A stretch of DNA of 64,000 bases from Synechococcus sp. HK01-R (GCF_014217855.1 NZ_CP059059.1:2415155-2479154); one strand, 5' to 3'. Counted from the stretch's first letter, positions 1 to 9,513 are shown. Program-made: numbers and translations. Notes: generated by a model from the letters alone, not told the origin.

Positions 1-642
1 TCCAAGCAGGACCGACAGATGAAAGCCTGAAGCCGCCAGGGCGTGGGAGAGGCCAGCAACCCGAAAGCCATCGCGCAGCTCGGCGGAGAGTTGCACCTGG
101 GCACTGCCCAGCACCAACGCCGCCAGCAGACCGCCTCGATCCGGCCCGGCCGCATCCTGAAATTGAGTGGCAATCCGTCGCCGGGCATCGGCCAGGGGGG
201 TCCAGTCCTGCCCGGTGACCTCCAGCGCCTTGGTGCGGAACTGACTCCAGGCCCCATGGGCCGCCAGTCGTTGGGCCGGTGCACTCAGCAGGGGATGGGC
301 CGCAGGTGCCGGTGCTCGCAAACGCCCCCTGGCACGGATCCAGGCACCCGCTCGCAATCCCTCGCGGCAGGGGCGCCACTGCAGTTCGGTGCGCCCCGAT
401 CGGCGCTGGCCATTGATCCGATGCACCTGCACAAGGGCCCGACAGGCCCCATCACGCAGGGGACCATCAACCAGCACGCGACCCTCAAGCCAAAGCATCG
501 CGGCCTGAGACTTGGTGCTGATCAACGCCGCTGGATCCTGGGGCCCCGGGTTGGGTGCGGAGGCCCACAACAAGCGCAACGACAGCAGAGCCATCAGCAC
601 AAACAGCAGCAGGATCCGCGCTTTCGGCAGACGGGCGGGCAT
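1..642 (-). CDS. comEC: ComEC/Rec2 DNA-uptake channel, N-terminal part (cut by window edge)
   Basis: Reading the minus strand from the ATG at 642 gives 214 open codons that run off the left edge. The N-terminus is a hydrophobic segment (about residues 8-27) followed by a polar region that fits the OB-fold-like DUF4131 part of ComEC. The last visible residues include LSHALAASGFHLSVLLG, the start of the Competence domain, where ComEC proteins normally have a (L/I)xHxLAxSGxH motif. ComEC forms the inner-membrane channel through which single-stranded DNA enters during natural transformation. Type IV pilin-like genes lie 11 kb away, which would suit a transformable cell, but the link is inference. 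The plus-strand open frame over 43-666 is a shadow. Confidence 0.85.
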   Translation of the reverse strand, partial: MPARLPKARILLLFVLMALLSLRLLWASAPNPGPQDPAALISTKSQAAMLWLEGRVLVDGPLRDGACRALVQVHRINGQRRSGRTELQWRPCREGLRAGAWIRARGRLRAPAPAAHPLLSAPAQRLAAHGAWSQFRTKALEVTGQDWTPLADARRRIATQFQDAAGPDRGGLLAALVLGSAQVQLSAELRDGFRVAGLSHALAASGFHLSVLLG

Positions 643-678
643 CGCTCAGGGACAAGGCTTCCCTGAGCATTCCCCCGG

Positions 679-1551
679 CTAAGGCTGCTTCAGGAGAGGG
701 AAACCAAGCGCCTCACGCTCCGCCAGCCAGGACTCCGCAACTTTGCGGGCCAGATTGCGGATGCGGGCGATGGTGGCGGTGCGCTCGGTCACGGAGATCA
801 CTCCCCGGGCCTCAAGCAAGTTGAAGGTGTGGCTGCACTTCAGAACGAAGTCAAGAGCCGGTGCAGGCAGAGCCTTCTCGATCAGTGCCGCGGCCTCAGC
901 TTCATAGATCGCGAACAACTGCTTGAGTCGCTCAGGATCGGAAGCTTCGAAATTGAAGTGGCAGTGTCCCTTTTCGAAGGGAAGCCAGAGATCGCCATAG
1001 CTGCGCTCTGCGTTCCAACTCAGATCCCAGATGCTCTCGACATCCTGGAGATACATGGCCAGGCGCTCCAGGCCGTAGGTGATTTCAATCGACACCGGAC
1101 GACAGTCGATGCCTCCGCACTGCTGGAAATAGGTGAACTGCGTCACCTCCATGCCATCCAGCCAAACTTCCCAGCCCACGCCCCAGGCCCCAAGAGTGGG
1201 CGACTCCCAGTTGTCTTCCACGAAACGAATGTCGTGCTCGGCCGCCTTGATCCCCAAGGCCTCAAGGGAGGCCAGGTAGGTCTCCTGAATGCCATCGGGT
1301 GATGGCTTGATCAGCACTTGGTATTGGAAATAGTGCTGTGCCCGGTTGGGATTGTCTCCGTAGCGCCCATCGGTGGGTCTGCGGCAGGGTTCGGGATACG
1401 CCACCGCCCAGGGTTCCGGCCCGATCGCTCGCAACACCGTGTGCGGACTCATGGTGCCGGCGCCTTTTTCGGTGTCGTAGGGCTGCAGCAGCAGACACCC
1501 CTGGTCGGCCCAGAAACGATTGAGGGTGCTGATGATGTCCTGGAAGTGCAT
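679..1551 (-). CDS. glyQ: Glycyl-tRNA synthetase alpha subunit
   Basis: The 290-aa product is normal length for bacterial GlyQ. It starts [14 protein letters not shown] and carries family blocks such as [32 protein letters not shown] and [13 protein letters not shown]. With GlyS it forms the alpha2-beta2 class II enzyme that charges tRNA-Gly; the alpha subunit holds the catalytic core. glyS is not in this window, which is usual in cyanobacteria, where the two genes are often unlinked. The start at 1551 matches the conserved N-terminus. The gene lies 36 bp downstream of the comEC start on the same strand. Confidence 0.97.
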   Translation of the reverse strand: MHFQDIISTLNRFWADQGCLLLQPYDTEKGAGTMSPHTVLRAIGPEPWAVAYPEPCRRPTDGRYGDNPNRAQHYFQYQVLIKPSPDGIQETYLASLEALGIKAAEHDIRFVEDNWESPTLGAWGVGWEVWLDGMEVTQFTYFQQCGGIDCRPVSIEITYGLERLAMYLQDVESIWDLSWNAERSYGDLWLPFEKGHCHFNFEASDPERLKQLFAIYEAEAAALIEKALPAPALDFVLKCSHTFNLLEARGVISVTERTATIARIRNLARKVAESWLAEREALGFPLLKQP

Positions 1552-1596
1552 CCGCTGGCGGCCGATCGCACGCCATTCTCCAGCCGAAGGGTCCCC

Positions 1597-1953
1597 CTAC
1601 CGGCTCAGGGAGAAGCAGCGATGCAAGTGGGCGATGGCGTGATGCCGATGGGGATTGCTGCGACTCGGACTCATCATTCCCAACCAGAAGCTGCCATCCC
1701 CCTGGAAGACGAGCACAGGCTTGGCGGATGCTTTGCCGTGGGAATCCAGCAGCGACATGCAGAGCTTTTCTGCCACTTCCATGCCCTTCGGCCGAGCGCG
1801 CAGGCGACGCAGCACCGGATCCACCTGGGAGAACGAGACGAAGGTGGCGCGCTGGGAGTCGGTCACCAGGATCATCCCGTCAAGCCACTGCACCTCAAGG
1901 AGCAGGTCCTCGATCGAGGAGAGCAGAGAGGGGAGAGGGAACGCCACGGCCAA
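1597..1953 (-). CDS. Conserved hypothetical protein (118 aa)
   Basis: I do not recognise a family. The protein is soluble-looking, with a short N-terminal hydrophobic stretch (IEDLLLEVQWLDGMILV), a basic middle (VDPVLRRLRARPKG) and a His/Arg-rich tail (NPHRHHAIAHLHRC). It has the same strand, codon use and base composition as its core neighbours glyQ and menG, and it fills the space between them, which is why I take it as real. About 80 bp (1954-2033) separate its start from the menG stop. Confidence 0.6.
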   Translation of the reverse strand: MAVAFPLPSLLSSIEDLLLEVQWLDGMILVTDSQRATFVSFSQVDPVLRRLRARPKGMEVAEKLCMSLLDSHGKASAKPVLVFQGDGSFWLGMMSPSRSNPHRHHAIAHLHRCFSLSR

Positions 1954-2033
1954 GCACCGTTTTCTTAATCATTTCTTTCTAAACCCACCACCGCCCTGGT
2001 CGCAAGCGACACAGCATGAGACGAAATGGATGG

Positions 2034-2735
2034 TCAGGTTTTCAGCAGCAGCAGACCCATCTGCCCCCCGGCGAGGGGGCGATGGTGGGCTTCAAGAAAG
2101 CCTGCAGCCAAGGCCATCTGCTCCTGAGCCGGGCCAGTGGCAAAACGTTCGAGACTGGCCTCTAAATAGGCGTATTGATCACGCAAGCCCGCCATCGCAG
2201 CGGCTGGCACCACCAGCCTGCGCAAGTAAGCCCGCCGAAAAGCTTCTGCAGCACTGCCGGGCGGTTGCCGGTTGAAATCCAGCACGGCAGCCCGCGCCCC
2301 GGGCTTCAGCACCCGTTGCAACTCTCGCAACCCCGCGGCGGGATCTTCCAAATTGCGTAACCCGTAAGCCATCACCGCTCCATCCAGAGCCGCGGGGGGA
2401 AGGCCTGTCGCGAGGGCATCTCCCTGGTGCCATCGGACAGGCAACCAGGGCTCTCGGGATGCCCGCTCCTGGGCCCGCCGCAAGGGGGCGGCCGCCGCAT
2501 CGAGGCCCAGAACCTCACCCCCCGGACGTAGACGGCGGGCTAGCGCCAGGGCCAGATCCCCTGTGCCGCAGCAAAGATCAAGCCAGCGCTCGCCCGGACG
2601 GGGCTGCAACCAGACCAGCATCTGCCGCTTCCAATGGCGATGCAGGCCAAGACTGAGCAGGTCGTTCAGGCGGTCGTAACGGGGGGCAACAGCGTTGAAG
2701 AGCTGCTCAACGGCTGCGGGATCTCCGGGTTTCAA
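2034..2735 (-). CDS. menG: UbiE/MenG family methyltransferase (demethylphylloquinone/menaquinone type)
   Basis: The 233-aa protein is a class I SAM-dependent methyltransferase of the UbiE/COQ5 family. Family marks are FNAVAPRYDRLNDLLSLG near the N-terminus, the SAM-binding loop WLDLCCGTGDLA (about residues 51-62) and the signature MAYGLRNLEDP (about 122-132). Cyanobacteria lack ubiquinone, so the expected reaction is the last C-methylation of phylloquinone (vitamin K1), the photosystem I cofactor; that is family knowledge. It is 12 bp upstream of the 2747-2965 gene's stop on the same strand and probably transcribed with it and hisF. Confidence 0.9.
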   Translation of the reverse strand: MKPGDPAAVEQLFNAVAPRYDRLNDLLSLGLHRHWKRQMLVWLQPRPGERWLDLCCGTGDLALALARRLRPGGEVLGLDAAAAPLRRAQERASREPWLPVRWHQGDALATGLPPAALDGAVMAYGLRNLEDPAAGLRELQRVLKPGARAAVLDFNRQPPGSAAEAFRRAYLRRLVVPAAAMAGLRDQYAYLEASLERFATGPAQEQMALAAGFLEAHHRPLAGGQMGLLLLKT

Positions 2736-2746
2736 AGGGACCGTTC

Positions 2747-2965
2747 TCAGAGCGGCAGGCCGTTCAATGTCATCACCATGACCGTCGCGAGGCCCACGGC
2801 GGCAGAACAGACCATGCAGCCCGCCAGCATGAGCGAAAACTCCTGCTGATCAACAGCCGCCTGCATCAATTGCAAGGCCCAGGCCACCAAAGCGATGACT
2901 GCGAGCACTGCAGCCAAGCCGAGCGGCAGAGCCCAGGCGCGTTCGACCAGGGGCAGACCAGCCAC
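2747..2965 (-). CDS. Small two-helix membrane protein, unknown function
   Basis: The 72-aa product is almost entirely hydrophobic: one segment at about residues 12-34 (LPLGLAAVLAVIALVAWAL) and a second at about 46-68 (MLAGCMVCSAAVGLATVMVM). A short acidic/polar loop (AAVDQQEF) joins them. No motif is recognised. It sits between hisF and menG on the same strand with short gaps (39 and 11 bp), which supports it as a real operon member. The function is unknown. Confidence 0.6.
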   Translation of the reverse strand: MAGLPLVERAWALPLGLAAVLAVIALVAWALQLMQAAVDQQEFSLMLAGCMVCSAAVGLATVMVMTLNGLPL

Positions 2966-3004
2966 CGCAGCTTTTACATACCGTCATCGATCTTAAGAAG
3001 CTGA

Positions 3005-3784
3005 TCAGGCCTGCGCGGGCCGGATCGGCAGACCCCGACGCAACAGATCCGCCTTGATGGCCTCCACGGTCAGAACCCCGTCATGGAGCAGCGAAGCCAG
3101 CAGGGCGGCCGAGGCCTGCCCCCCCGCTGGCCCCTGATCGAGCGCGGCTGCGATGTGATCCAGGCATCCCGCCCCTCCTGAGGCGATCACAGGCACGGGC
3201 ACCGCCTGGGCAACGGCCCGCGTGAGCGCAAGGTCGTAGCCCGCCTGGGTGCCATCGCCATCCATGGAGGTGAGCAGGATTTCCCCCGCACCAAGCTCCG
3301 CCACCCGACGCGCCCACTCCACGGCATCCAGACCGGTGTTCTCACGTCCCCCCTTGACGTACACATCCCAGCCGCCGCCATCCCTGGCCCGGGCATCGAT
3401 CGCCACCACGATGCATTGACAGCCGAACCGTTCGGCGCCCCTGGCCACCAGCTCAGGCTCACGCACGGCTGAGGAATTGAGGCTCACCTTGTCGGCCCCC
3501 GCCCGCAGAAGCTCGGTGATCCCCTCCACGGAACGAATCCCACCTCCAACGGTGAAGGGAATCGTGACCGCTTCAGCGGTGCGACGCACCAGATCCACCA
3601 GGGTGCCGCGCCCTTGATGACTGGCGGCGATGTCGAGAAACACCAGTTCATCAGCCCCGGCCTGGCTGTAGCGGCAAGCCAGCTCCACCGGATCACCGGC
3701 ATCGCGCAGCCCCACAAAATTCACGCCCTTGACGACACGACCGTCAGCGACATCCAGGCAGGGAATCAGGCGAAGGGCAACCAT
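3005..3784 (-). CDS. hisF: Imidazole glycerol phosphate synthase cyclase subunit HisF
   Basis: The 259-aa (beta/alpha)8-barrel makes IGP and AICAR from PRFAR with ammonia supplied by HisH, linking histidine and purine synthesis. Visible are the N-terminal [17 protein letters not shown] with catalytic Asp11, [12 protein letters not shown] with the first phosphate site, and VVAIDAR with the second catalytic Asp (about 129). The frame stays open far upstream (to 4747) because of the GC-rich antisense of chlG. The start at 3784 ([11 protein letters not shown]) is chosen because homologues begin there. The small plus-strand gene at 3852 diverges from it. Confidence 0.96.
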   Translation of the reverse strand: MVALRLIPCLDVADGRVVKGVNFVGLRDAGDPVELACRYSQAGADELVFLDIAASHQGRGTLVDLVRRTAEAVTIPFTVGGGIRSVEGITELLRAGADKVSLNSSAVREPELVARGAERFGCQCIVVAIDARARDGGGWDVYVKGGRENTGLDAVEWARRVAELGAGEILLTSMDGDGTQAGYDLALTRAVAQAVPVPVIASGGAGCLDHIAAALDQGPAGGQASAALLASLLHDGVLTVEAIKADLLRRGLPIRPAQA

Positions 3785-3851
3785 CAAGCCTTTGGCAAAG
3801 ATCGGGGGCGCAGCTGTTAGGGTGACGCCCACTTTCCAAGCCTTGCAGGCC

Positions 3852-4073
3852 ATGTCACAGCAGGCGGCAGTCACCATCGACATCGGCTCCAAGGTGCGGG
3901 TCACGCGAGTGCGTGATCGCATTCCGGCAAGCCTCGTGGAGCTTCTGAAGAAGGACGCCACCGGCACCGTGACCGATTTCCGGACCACCGATGGCAAAGG
4001 GATCGGTGTTGTAGTTGAGCTCAGCAATGGCGCCACCTGCTGGTTCTTCGATGACGAAATCGCCCCCGCCTGA
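3852..4073 (+). CDS. DUF2862 family small cyanobacterial protein
   Basis: The 73-aa protein has the DUF2862 pattern: [15 protein letters not shown], then [20 protein letters not shown] and a C-terminal CWFFDDEI, suggesting a small SH3-like beta barrel. The frame is open upstream to 3729, but the ATG at 3852 gives the usual family length and leaves a 67-bp divergent gap to hisF. It precedes chlG by 11 bp, so the two are likely co-transcribed. The family is restricted to oxygenic phototrophs as far as I recall and has no assigned function. Confidence 0.85.
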   Translation: MSQQAAVTIDIGSKVRVTRVRDRIPASLVELLKKDATGTVTDFRTTDGKGIGVVVELSNGATCWFFDDEIAPA

Positions 4074-4084
4074 GGCTCAGGCCC

Positions 4085-5038
4085 ATGAGTGACGCCCGTC
4101 AACTGCTTGGCATGAAAGGTGCCAGCGGCACTACCAATCTTTGGAAGCTGCGCCTGCAGCTGATGAAGCCGGTCACCTGGATCCCCCTGATTTGGGGTGT
4201 GGTCTGCGGTGCCGCTGCCAGCGGCAATTACCAATGGCGTTGGGATCACTTTCTGGCGGCCTTGGCCTGCATGGTGATGAGCGGTCCGCTCCTGGCGGGC
4301 TTCACCCAGACGATCAACGACTACTACGACCGGGAGATCGACGCGATCAACGAGCCCTACCGGCCGATCCCCTCCGGCGCGATTCCGCTCGGTCAGGTCA
4401 AGCTTCAGATCTGGGTGCTGCTGCTGGCAGGACTGGCTGTGGCCTGGGGCCTGGACCTCTGGGCAGGACATCAGACCCCCGTGGTGCTGCTGCTGGCACT
4501 CGGCGGCTCTTTCGTGAGTTACATCTATTCCGCCCCACCCCTCAAGCTGAAGCAGAACGGCTGGCTCGGGAACTATGCCCTTGGCGCCAGTTACATCGCC
4601 CTCCCCTGGTGGGCTGGCCAAGCCCTGTTCGGACAGCTCACCTGGGCAACGGCGATCCTCACGCTTGCTTACAGCCTCGCCGGTCTTGGCATCGCCGTTG
4701 TGAACGACTTCAAAAGCGTCGAAGGCGATAAGGCCCTTGGCCTTCAATCGCTACCGGTGGTGTTTGGTCTTGAGAAAGCCAGCTGGATCAGCGCAGGAAT
4801 GATCGATGTGTTCCAGCTGCTGATGGTTGCCGTTCTGATCGCCATCGGACAGCATTTCGCTGCTGTGTTGCTCGTGCTCTTGATCGTGCCCCAGATCACT
4901 TTCCAGGACATCTGGCTGCTGCGAGACCCCGTCGCCTTTGATGTGAAATATCAGGCCAGTGCCCAGCCGTTTCTGGTGCTCGGCATGCTTGTGACAGCTC
5001 TCGCTGTCGGTCACAGCTCCTTGACCCAGGTGATGTGA
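4085..5038 (+). CDS. chlG: Chlorophyll a synthase
   Basis: The 317-aa multi-spanning protein belongs to the UbiA prenyltransferase family. It esterifies chlorophyllide a with phytyl or geranylgeranyl diphosphate in the thylakoid membrane. The first Asp-rich motif is [14 protein letters not shown] (residues 78-91) and the second is [10 protein letters not shown] (207-216). The N-terminal [18 protein letters not shown] is typical of ChlG rather than of other UbiA members. The stop overlaps the GTG start of the penicillin-binding protein gene by 4 bp (GTGA), so pigment and cell-wall genes are translationally coupled here. Confidence 0.97.
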   Translation: MSDARQLLGMKGASGTTNLWKLRLQLMKPVTWIPLIWGVVCGAAASGNYQWRWDHFLAALACMVMSGPLLAGFTQTINDYYDREIDAINEPYRPIPSGAIPLGQVKLQIWVLLLAGLAVAWGLDLWAGHQTPVVLLLALGGSFVSYIYSAPPLKLKQNGWLGNYALGASYIALPWWAGQALFGQLTWATAILTLAYSLAGLGIAVVNDFKSVEGDKALGLQSLPVVFGLEKASWISAGMIDVFQLLMVAVLIAIGQHFAAVLLVLLIVPQITFQDIWLLRDPVAFDVKYQASAQPFLVLGMLVTALAVGHSSLTQVM

Positions 5039-7068
5039 AGCGCACCCGCCGTCACTGGCTCATCCTGGCTGCCACAGCTGGAGGTGTGGGGATTGGCGTG
5101 GCCATGGGCCAGGCCGCGATCACTCAGGCCCTGGATGCCACCCTCCCCGACGCCAGGGGCATCGCTCGCTTCAACCGCCCCGGCACCATCACCCTGCTCT
5201 CCAGCGATGGGCAGGTGATTCAAAAGCTGGGCCCGGCAACGCGAGAGAAGATCGAGCCGGGGCAGATGCCTGAACTGGTGAAGCAGGCGTTCGTGGCCGC
5301 GGAGGATCGCCGTTTCTTTGAGCATGACGGCGTTGACCTCTGGGGCATCAGCCGCGCCGTGGTCACCAACCTCCGCCAAAGAGCGGTGCGTGAAGGTGCC
5401 AGCACGATCACTCAACAGCTGGCCCGCACCGTTTTCCTCAGCCAAGACCGCACCATCACCCGCAAGCTGAAGGAGGCAGCCCTCGCTTACAAGCTTGAGC
5501 GCCAGCTCAGCAAAGAGCAGATCCTTGAGCAATACCTCAATTACGTCTATCTCGGCTCCAGTGCCTACGGCGTCTCTGATGCCGCCTGGGTGTACTTCTC
5601 CAAGACGCCTGATCAGCTCACCCTGTCGGAAGCGGCCCTGATCGCCGGCCTGCCACCGGCCCCCTCGATCTACTCCCCCCTGGTGAATCCAGAGCTGGCC
5701 CTGGAAAGGCGCTCCATCGTGCTGGAGAGGATGCAACAAGCGGGCTTCATCAATGCAGCGCAGGCCGAGGAAGCGCGTCGCAGTCCCCTGAACCTCAAAC
5801 CAGCGACACCCAAATACTTCAACAGTGCCGCCCCTTACTTCACCAGCTGGGTGGCGCAGCAGCTGCCGCAAATCCTCAGCCCCGAGCAGCTCGAGGTGGG
5901 CGGCCTGAAGATCCGCACCAGCCTCAACCTCAACTGGCAGAGGGATGCCCAAAAGGTGGTACGTGAATTCGCCCCCAACGGCACCGAGGGATCGATCGTG
6001 TCGATCGAACCGGGCACTGGCCTGGTGAGGGTGATGGTGGGCGGAAAAGACTTCAACACGAGTCAGTTCAACCGGGCGACCCAGGCCCTGCGCTCTCCTG
6101 GATCCACCTTCAAGCTGTTCCCGTATGCAGCGGCGATCAACGCGGGTGTCAAGCCAGAAGACATCTTCAACGACGCCCCCCGCTGCTGGAGGGGCTATTG
6201 CCCCAAGAACTTCGGCAATAAATATTTCGGACCGATCTCCCTGGCCGATGCCCTCAAGAATTCGCTGAACACCGTGGCCGTGCAGTTGCAGGACAAGGTG
6301 GGCTTCGATCCGATCATCGCCATGGCCAACAACCTGGGGATCGGCACCACGCGCCCCTTGGGCAAGTACTACCCCATGGCAATCGGTGCCTATGAGCAAA
6401 CGATCCTCGACATGACCGCCGCCTATGCGGCAGTGGCCAATCGCGGGGTCTATGTGAAACCGAGTGCGTTTGAAGAGATCCGCGGACCCGGCGGGGAGGT
6501 GCTCTGGAGTCGTCGGGTGGATGGCGATCGGGGCCGACGCGCCGTCGACAGCGACGTGGCCGACGCCATGAACTGGATGCTGCAGCGGGTGGTGGAGGGG
6601 GGCACCGGGGTTGCCGCCAAACTCAACGACCGTCCGGTGGCCGGCAAGACCGGCACCTCAGAGGGGGCCCGGGACCTGTGGTTCATTGGCTCCATTCCAC
6701 AACTCACCACCGCCGTCTGGTTCGGCTTCGATAACAACGCCGACACCAACAGCAACAGCGGCGAAGCGGCCTGGGCCTGGAACCAGCTCATGACCAAGAT
6801 CAAAGAGCAGTTCCCGGTGCAGAACTTCCCCCCTAAGCCTGAGCTGAAGCGCACCTTCAGGAAACCCGGCAGTGAAGCGAAAAAACCTGGCCAGAACCAG
6901 GAGGCTCCCTTCCGGGGCTATGAATACAACCCCGATCCAACGCTCTGGGCACCCGAGTCCACAGACCCCAACCAACCCGCTGCCCCTCAGGCCCCACCAC
7001 CGCGCTACATCGCCCCGCCCGGCGGCCCACCGGTGGATGAGAACTTCAGGCCTCTGCCGGTGCAGTGA
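5035..7068 (+). CDS. Class A penicillin-binding protein (PBP1A/1B-like)
   Basis: The 677-aa bifunctional peptidoglycan synthase has an N-terminal signal anchor (about residues 8-30). The glycosyltransferase-51 domain shows catalytic Glu90 in AAEDRRFFEHDGVD and GASTITQQLAR (121-131). The transpeptidase domain has SPGSTFK (nucleophile Ser357, Lys360), SLN (410-412) and KTG (538-540). The C-terminus (about 600-677) is Pro-rich. The start is GTG at 5035, overlapping the chlG stop. The 3' end overlaps the convergent rsmB gene by 23 bp. Confidence 0.95.
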   Translation: MKRTRRHWLILAATAGGVGIGVAMGQAAITQALDATLPDARGIARFNRPGTITLLSSDGQVIQKLGPATREKIEPGQMPELVKQAFVAAEDRRFFEHDGVDLWGISRAVVTNLRQRAVREGASTITQQLARTVFLSQDRTITRKLKEAALAYKLERQLSKEQILEQYLNYVYLGSSAYGVSDAAWVYFSKTPDQLTLSEAALIAGLPPAPSIYSPLVNPELALERRSIVLERMQQAGFINAAQAEEARRSPLNLKPATPKYFNSAAPYFTSWVAQQLPQILSPEQLEVGGLKIRTSLNLNWQRDAQKVVREFAPNGTEGSIVSIEPGTGLVRVMVGGKDFNTSQFNRATQALRSPGSTFKLFPYAAAINAGVKPEDIFNDAPRCWRGYCPKNFGNKYFGPISLADALKNSLNTVAVQLQDKVGFDPIIAMANNLGIGTTRPLGKYYPMAIGAYEQTILDMTAAYAAVANRGVYVKPSAFEEIRGPGGEVLWSRRVDGDRGRRAVDSDVADAMNWMLQRVVEGGTGVAAKLNDRPVAGKTGTSEGARDLWFIGSIPQLTTAVWFGFDNNADTNSNSGEAAWAWNQLMTKIKEQFPVQNFPPKPELKRTFRKPGSEAKKPGQNQEAPFRGYEYNPDPTLWAPESTDPNQPAAPQAPPPRYIAPPGGPPVDENFRPLPVQ

Positions 7069-8443
7069 TGGTCTCGTTGGGGAGACCCGACGTGGTGATC
7101 ACAGCGGCATAGAACCCGTCTCCCCCGGTTGGATCAGGCCAGCGCTGCTCCTCGGAGATCAGACGTAGAGACGGTTGGGCCTTGAGAAGGGTCGCAATCT
7201 GCCGATGGTTTTCCGCCGGATGGATCGTGCAGGTGGCGTAGACCAGGCGACCAGCCGGAGCGAGCAGGGGCACCATGGCCTCCAAGAGACGGGCCTGAAG
7301 AGGGAGCAACCCAGCCACGCTCTCAGGCGTCACCCGCCAACGGGCATCGGCATGGCGAGCAAGGGTGCCCAGGCCAGAGCAAGGGGCATCGAGCAGGATT
7401 CGCTGAAACGCTCCTCGCCATTGGGGGCGATCCTGCAGCAAGTCGCCAGCATCAGCCGCCAGGGCATTCACGCAGCCCAGCCCCAAGCGACCGGCATTGG
7501 CTGCGACCCGCTGCAGGCGACCAGCGGAGCGATCCACGGCCCACACCTCACCGCAATCGCCCATCAGCTCCGCCAGATGGGTGGCCTTTCCACCGGGGGC
7601 GGCGCAGGCATCCAGCACCCGATCGCCAGGCTGGGGCTCCAGCAGGGGCGCCACCCACTGGGCAGCCCGGTCCTGCACACACCACTGCCCCTCCTCAAAC
7701 CCCGGCCACTGGCGCAGATCACCACCGGATCCGAGCACCTGCAATCCATCGGGGCAACCCTCGATCGAGCGGGTCTCGAGGCCGGCAGCGCTCAGGGCTG
7801 CCGAGACAGCCTCTGGGGTGCTGCGCAGCCGATTGATGCGCAGGTCAAGGGGCGGCACCTGATTGCAGGCGCGGGCCACCAGCTCCGCCTGCTCGGCCCC
7901 GCACCAACGCAGCAATTCCGCTGCAAACCAGTCCGGCAGGGAGTGCAGCAGAGCAAGCTGGCCAGGTGGATCCGAGGGCAGCGGCAATGACTCCCCCGCC
8001 TCATGGGCTCGCAAGGCGGAACGGAGCAGGCCATTCACCACCGGCGCCAGTCGCCCCAGCCCATGGCGTTTCGCCAGCTCCACCGTGGTGTTCACCGCCG
8101 CCGCCGCCGGGATCCGCTCCATCTGCAGCAATTGATAGAGACCCAGATGCAACAGCCAGCGCAGACGGGGCGGCTGCTTGAGGGCCGGCACCTTGCCAAG
8201 CCGATCAAGCCAGGCATCCAGCCAGCGTCGCCGCCGGATCGCGCCATAGGCCAATTCCGTGGCCAGGCCGCGGTCAGCAGCGGAGACCGTCTGTCCGCGT
8301 AGGACCCGCTCGAGGGCGACGTCGGCATAGGCCCCAGCCGCCACGGCCTCCAGCACCTCCCAAGCCAAACGGCGCGGGGCAAGGCCCACCGCAGGGGTGC
8401 TGATGACGGACTCAGGCACGGGCATCGGCAGCTCAAACCTCAC
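7046..8443 (-). CDS. rsmB: 16S rRNA m5C967 methyltransferase RsmB (Sun)
   Basis: The 465-aa protein has an N-terminal NusB-like RNA-binding domain (about 25-150), a linker domain, and a C-terminal RNA m5C methyltransferase domain. Visible are the SAM motif DACAAPGGK (278-286), the release cysteine in DAPCSG (Cys355) and the nucleophile in ATCTI (Cys405). Residues 1-20 are weakly conserved, so the start could be at the internal Met7. Its 5' end overlaps the stop of the alkyltransferase-like gene by 11 bp. Confidence 0.95.
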   Translation of the reverse strand: MRFELPMPVPESVISTPAVGLAPRRLAWEVLEAVAAGAYADVALERVLRGQTVSAADRGLATELAYGAIRRRRWLDAWLDRLGKVPALKQPPRLRWLLHLGLYQLLQMERIPAAAAVNTTVELAKRHGLGRLAPVVNGLLRSALRAHEAGESLPLPSDPPGQLALLHSLPDWFAAELLRWCGAEQAELVARACNQVPPLDLRINRLRSTPEAVSAALSAAGLETRSIEGCPDGLQVLGSGGDLRQWPGFEEGQWCVQDRAAQWVAPLLEPQPGDRVLDACAAPGGKATHLAELMGDCGEVWAVDRSAGRLQRVAANAGRLGLGCVNALAADAGDLLQDRPQWRGAFQRILLDAPCSGLGTLARHADARWRVTPESVAGLLPLQARLLEAMVPLLAPAGRLVYATCTIHPAENHRQIATLLKAQPSLRLISEEQRWPDPTGGDGFYAAVITTSGLPNETITAPAEA

Positions 8444-8810
8444 GTGTCGCGAAACACTCCAGAGCTAGCGCCCCGGTGAAACAGGCAGGATCGGGTGTCC
8501 AGAGGAAGCGCCGCAGGGGCAGACGCCCCTCCCCATCCACAGGAATGCCCTCAGCGATCAACAGCTCCCGCTGCATCCAGTCGGATCCCTCACGGCTCGG
8601 GCTCATCGCAATGCGCCCCTGGGCATTCACGACCCGATGCCAGGGGATCTGGGAGGGCAGAGGCAGGCGCCGCAAGGCCCAGCCCACCTGTCGAGCACAG
8701 CCATAGGCGCCGATCCAATCGGCCACCTGGCCATAGGTGACCAAGCGGCCCCGGGGGATCTGGGACACGGCATCCCATACCCTCGAATCAAAGGACGTGC
8801 TCGCTGTCAT
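8433..8810 (-). CDS. Alkyltransferase-like protein (ATL), MGMT family without the catalytic Cys
   Basis: The 125-aa protein matches the DNA-binding domain of O6-alkylguanine-DNA alkyltransferase: VTYGQVADWIG, RQVGWALRRLP, then IPWHRVV. The alkyl-accepting Cys of PCHRV is replaced by Trp57, the hallmark of ATL proteins. These bind O6-alkylguanine and pass it to nucleotide-excision repair instead of repairing it directly. A longer frame reaches 9002, but the Met at 8810 fits the family N-terminus. That ATG shares the palindrome CATG with the divergent trmH start. Confidence 0.88.
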   Translation of the reverse strand: MTASTSFDSRVWDAVSQIPRGRLVTYGQVADWIGAYGCARQVGWALRRLPLPSQIPWHRVVNAQGRIAMSPSREGSDWMQRELLIAEGIPVDGEGRLPLRRFLWTPDPACFTGALALECFATREV

Positions 8811-9498
8811 GCCCCTTCTCCCCCGCCGGTTCGAGAGGCTCCGCTCCGTGCTCAACCAGCGGATGGCCGATCTGACCGTGCTGGTGGAGCATGTGGAGAA
8901 GCCCCACAATCTCTCAGCCATTCTGCGCAGCTGTGATGCCGTCGGTGTGCTCGAGGCCCATGCCGTGAGCCTCAGCGGCAGACCGCGCACGTTCAACAGC
9001 ACCGCCCAGGGCAGCCAGCGCTGGGTACCCCTCTGCGATCACCCCGACGTGACAACGGCCGTGCAGCACCTGAAGGCGCAGGGTTTCAAGTTGTATGGCA
9101 CCAACCTGGGCGTGGATGCCCGCGATTACCGCGCCTGCGATTTCACGGGCCCCTGTGCCTTCGTGCTGGGCGCCGAGAAATGGGGACTCAGTGAAACCGC
9201 AACCGCCCTGATGGACCAGGCGGTGTTCATCCCGATGCGAGGGATGGTGCAGTCGCTGAATGTGTCAGTGGCCACGGCCACGCTGCTGTTTGAAGCGCTG
9301 CGTCAACGGCAGACAGCGGGGCTAGCGCCGAGTCACGGGGAGGGGATCCCTGAAGACCGATACGACGACCTGCTCTTTGAATGGGCCTATCCCCAGGTGG
9401 CCCGGTGGTGCCGCGAGCAGGGGCGGGCCTACCCGGCGTTGAGCGAAGACGGAGAGATTATCGAGGACCTCCCTCGCACCGCACGATTGCGCTGTTGA
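8809..9498 (+). CDS. trmH: tRNA (guanosine-18-2'-O)-methyltransferase TrmH
   Basis: The 229-aa SPOUT methyltransferase starts at the ATG at 8809, which gives the same length as E. coli TrmH. Motif 1 is EKPHNLSAILRSCDAVGV, motif 2 is FVLGAEKWGLS and motif 3 is MRGMVQSLNVSVATATLLF, which together form the trefoil-knot SAM site. A C-terminal extension follows. The enzyme 2'-O-methylates G18 in the tRNA D-loop. A further in-frame upstream start (8737) would overlap the divergent ATL gene by 74 bp and is less likely. Confidence 0.93.
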   Translation: MPLLPRRFERLRSVLNQRMADLTVLVEHVEKPHNLSAILRSCDAVGVLEAHAVSLSGRPRTFNSTAQGSQRWVPLCDHPDVTTAVQHLKAQGFKLYGTNLGVDARDYRACDFTGPCAFVLGAEKWGLSETATALMDQAVFIPMRGMVQSLNVSVATATLLFEALRQRQTAGLAPSHGEGIPEDRYDDLLFEWAYPQVARWCREQGRAYPALSEDGEIIEDLPRTARLRC

Positions 9499-9513
9499 AA
9501 CAAGAGCAGCCAA

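Noticed and set aside
43..666. A 207-codon plus-strand frame at the left edge
   Set aside because: It is antisense to a convincing ComEC N-terminus with the Competence-domain motif and shows Gln/Pro/Arg-rich shadow composition.
3005..4747. A 580-codon minus-strand frame covering hisF and the region antisense to chlG
   Set aside because: Only the HisF part is real; the upstream half is low-information sequence antisense to chlG and the DUF2862 gene. HisF homologues start at 3784.
5011..6399. A 462-codon minus-strand frame opposite the penicillin-binding protein
   Set aside because: The plus strand has all PBP catalytic motifs; the antisense frame is a GC-rich codon shadow with no family features.
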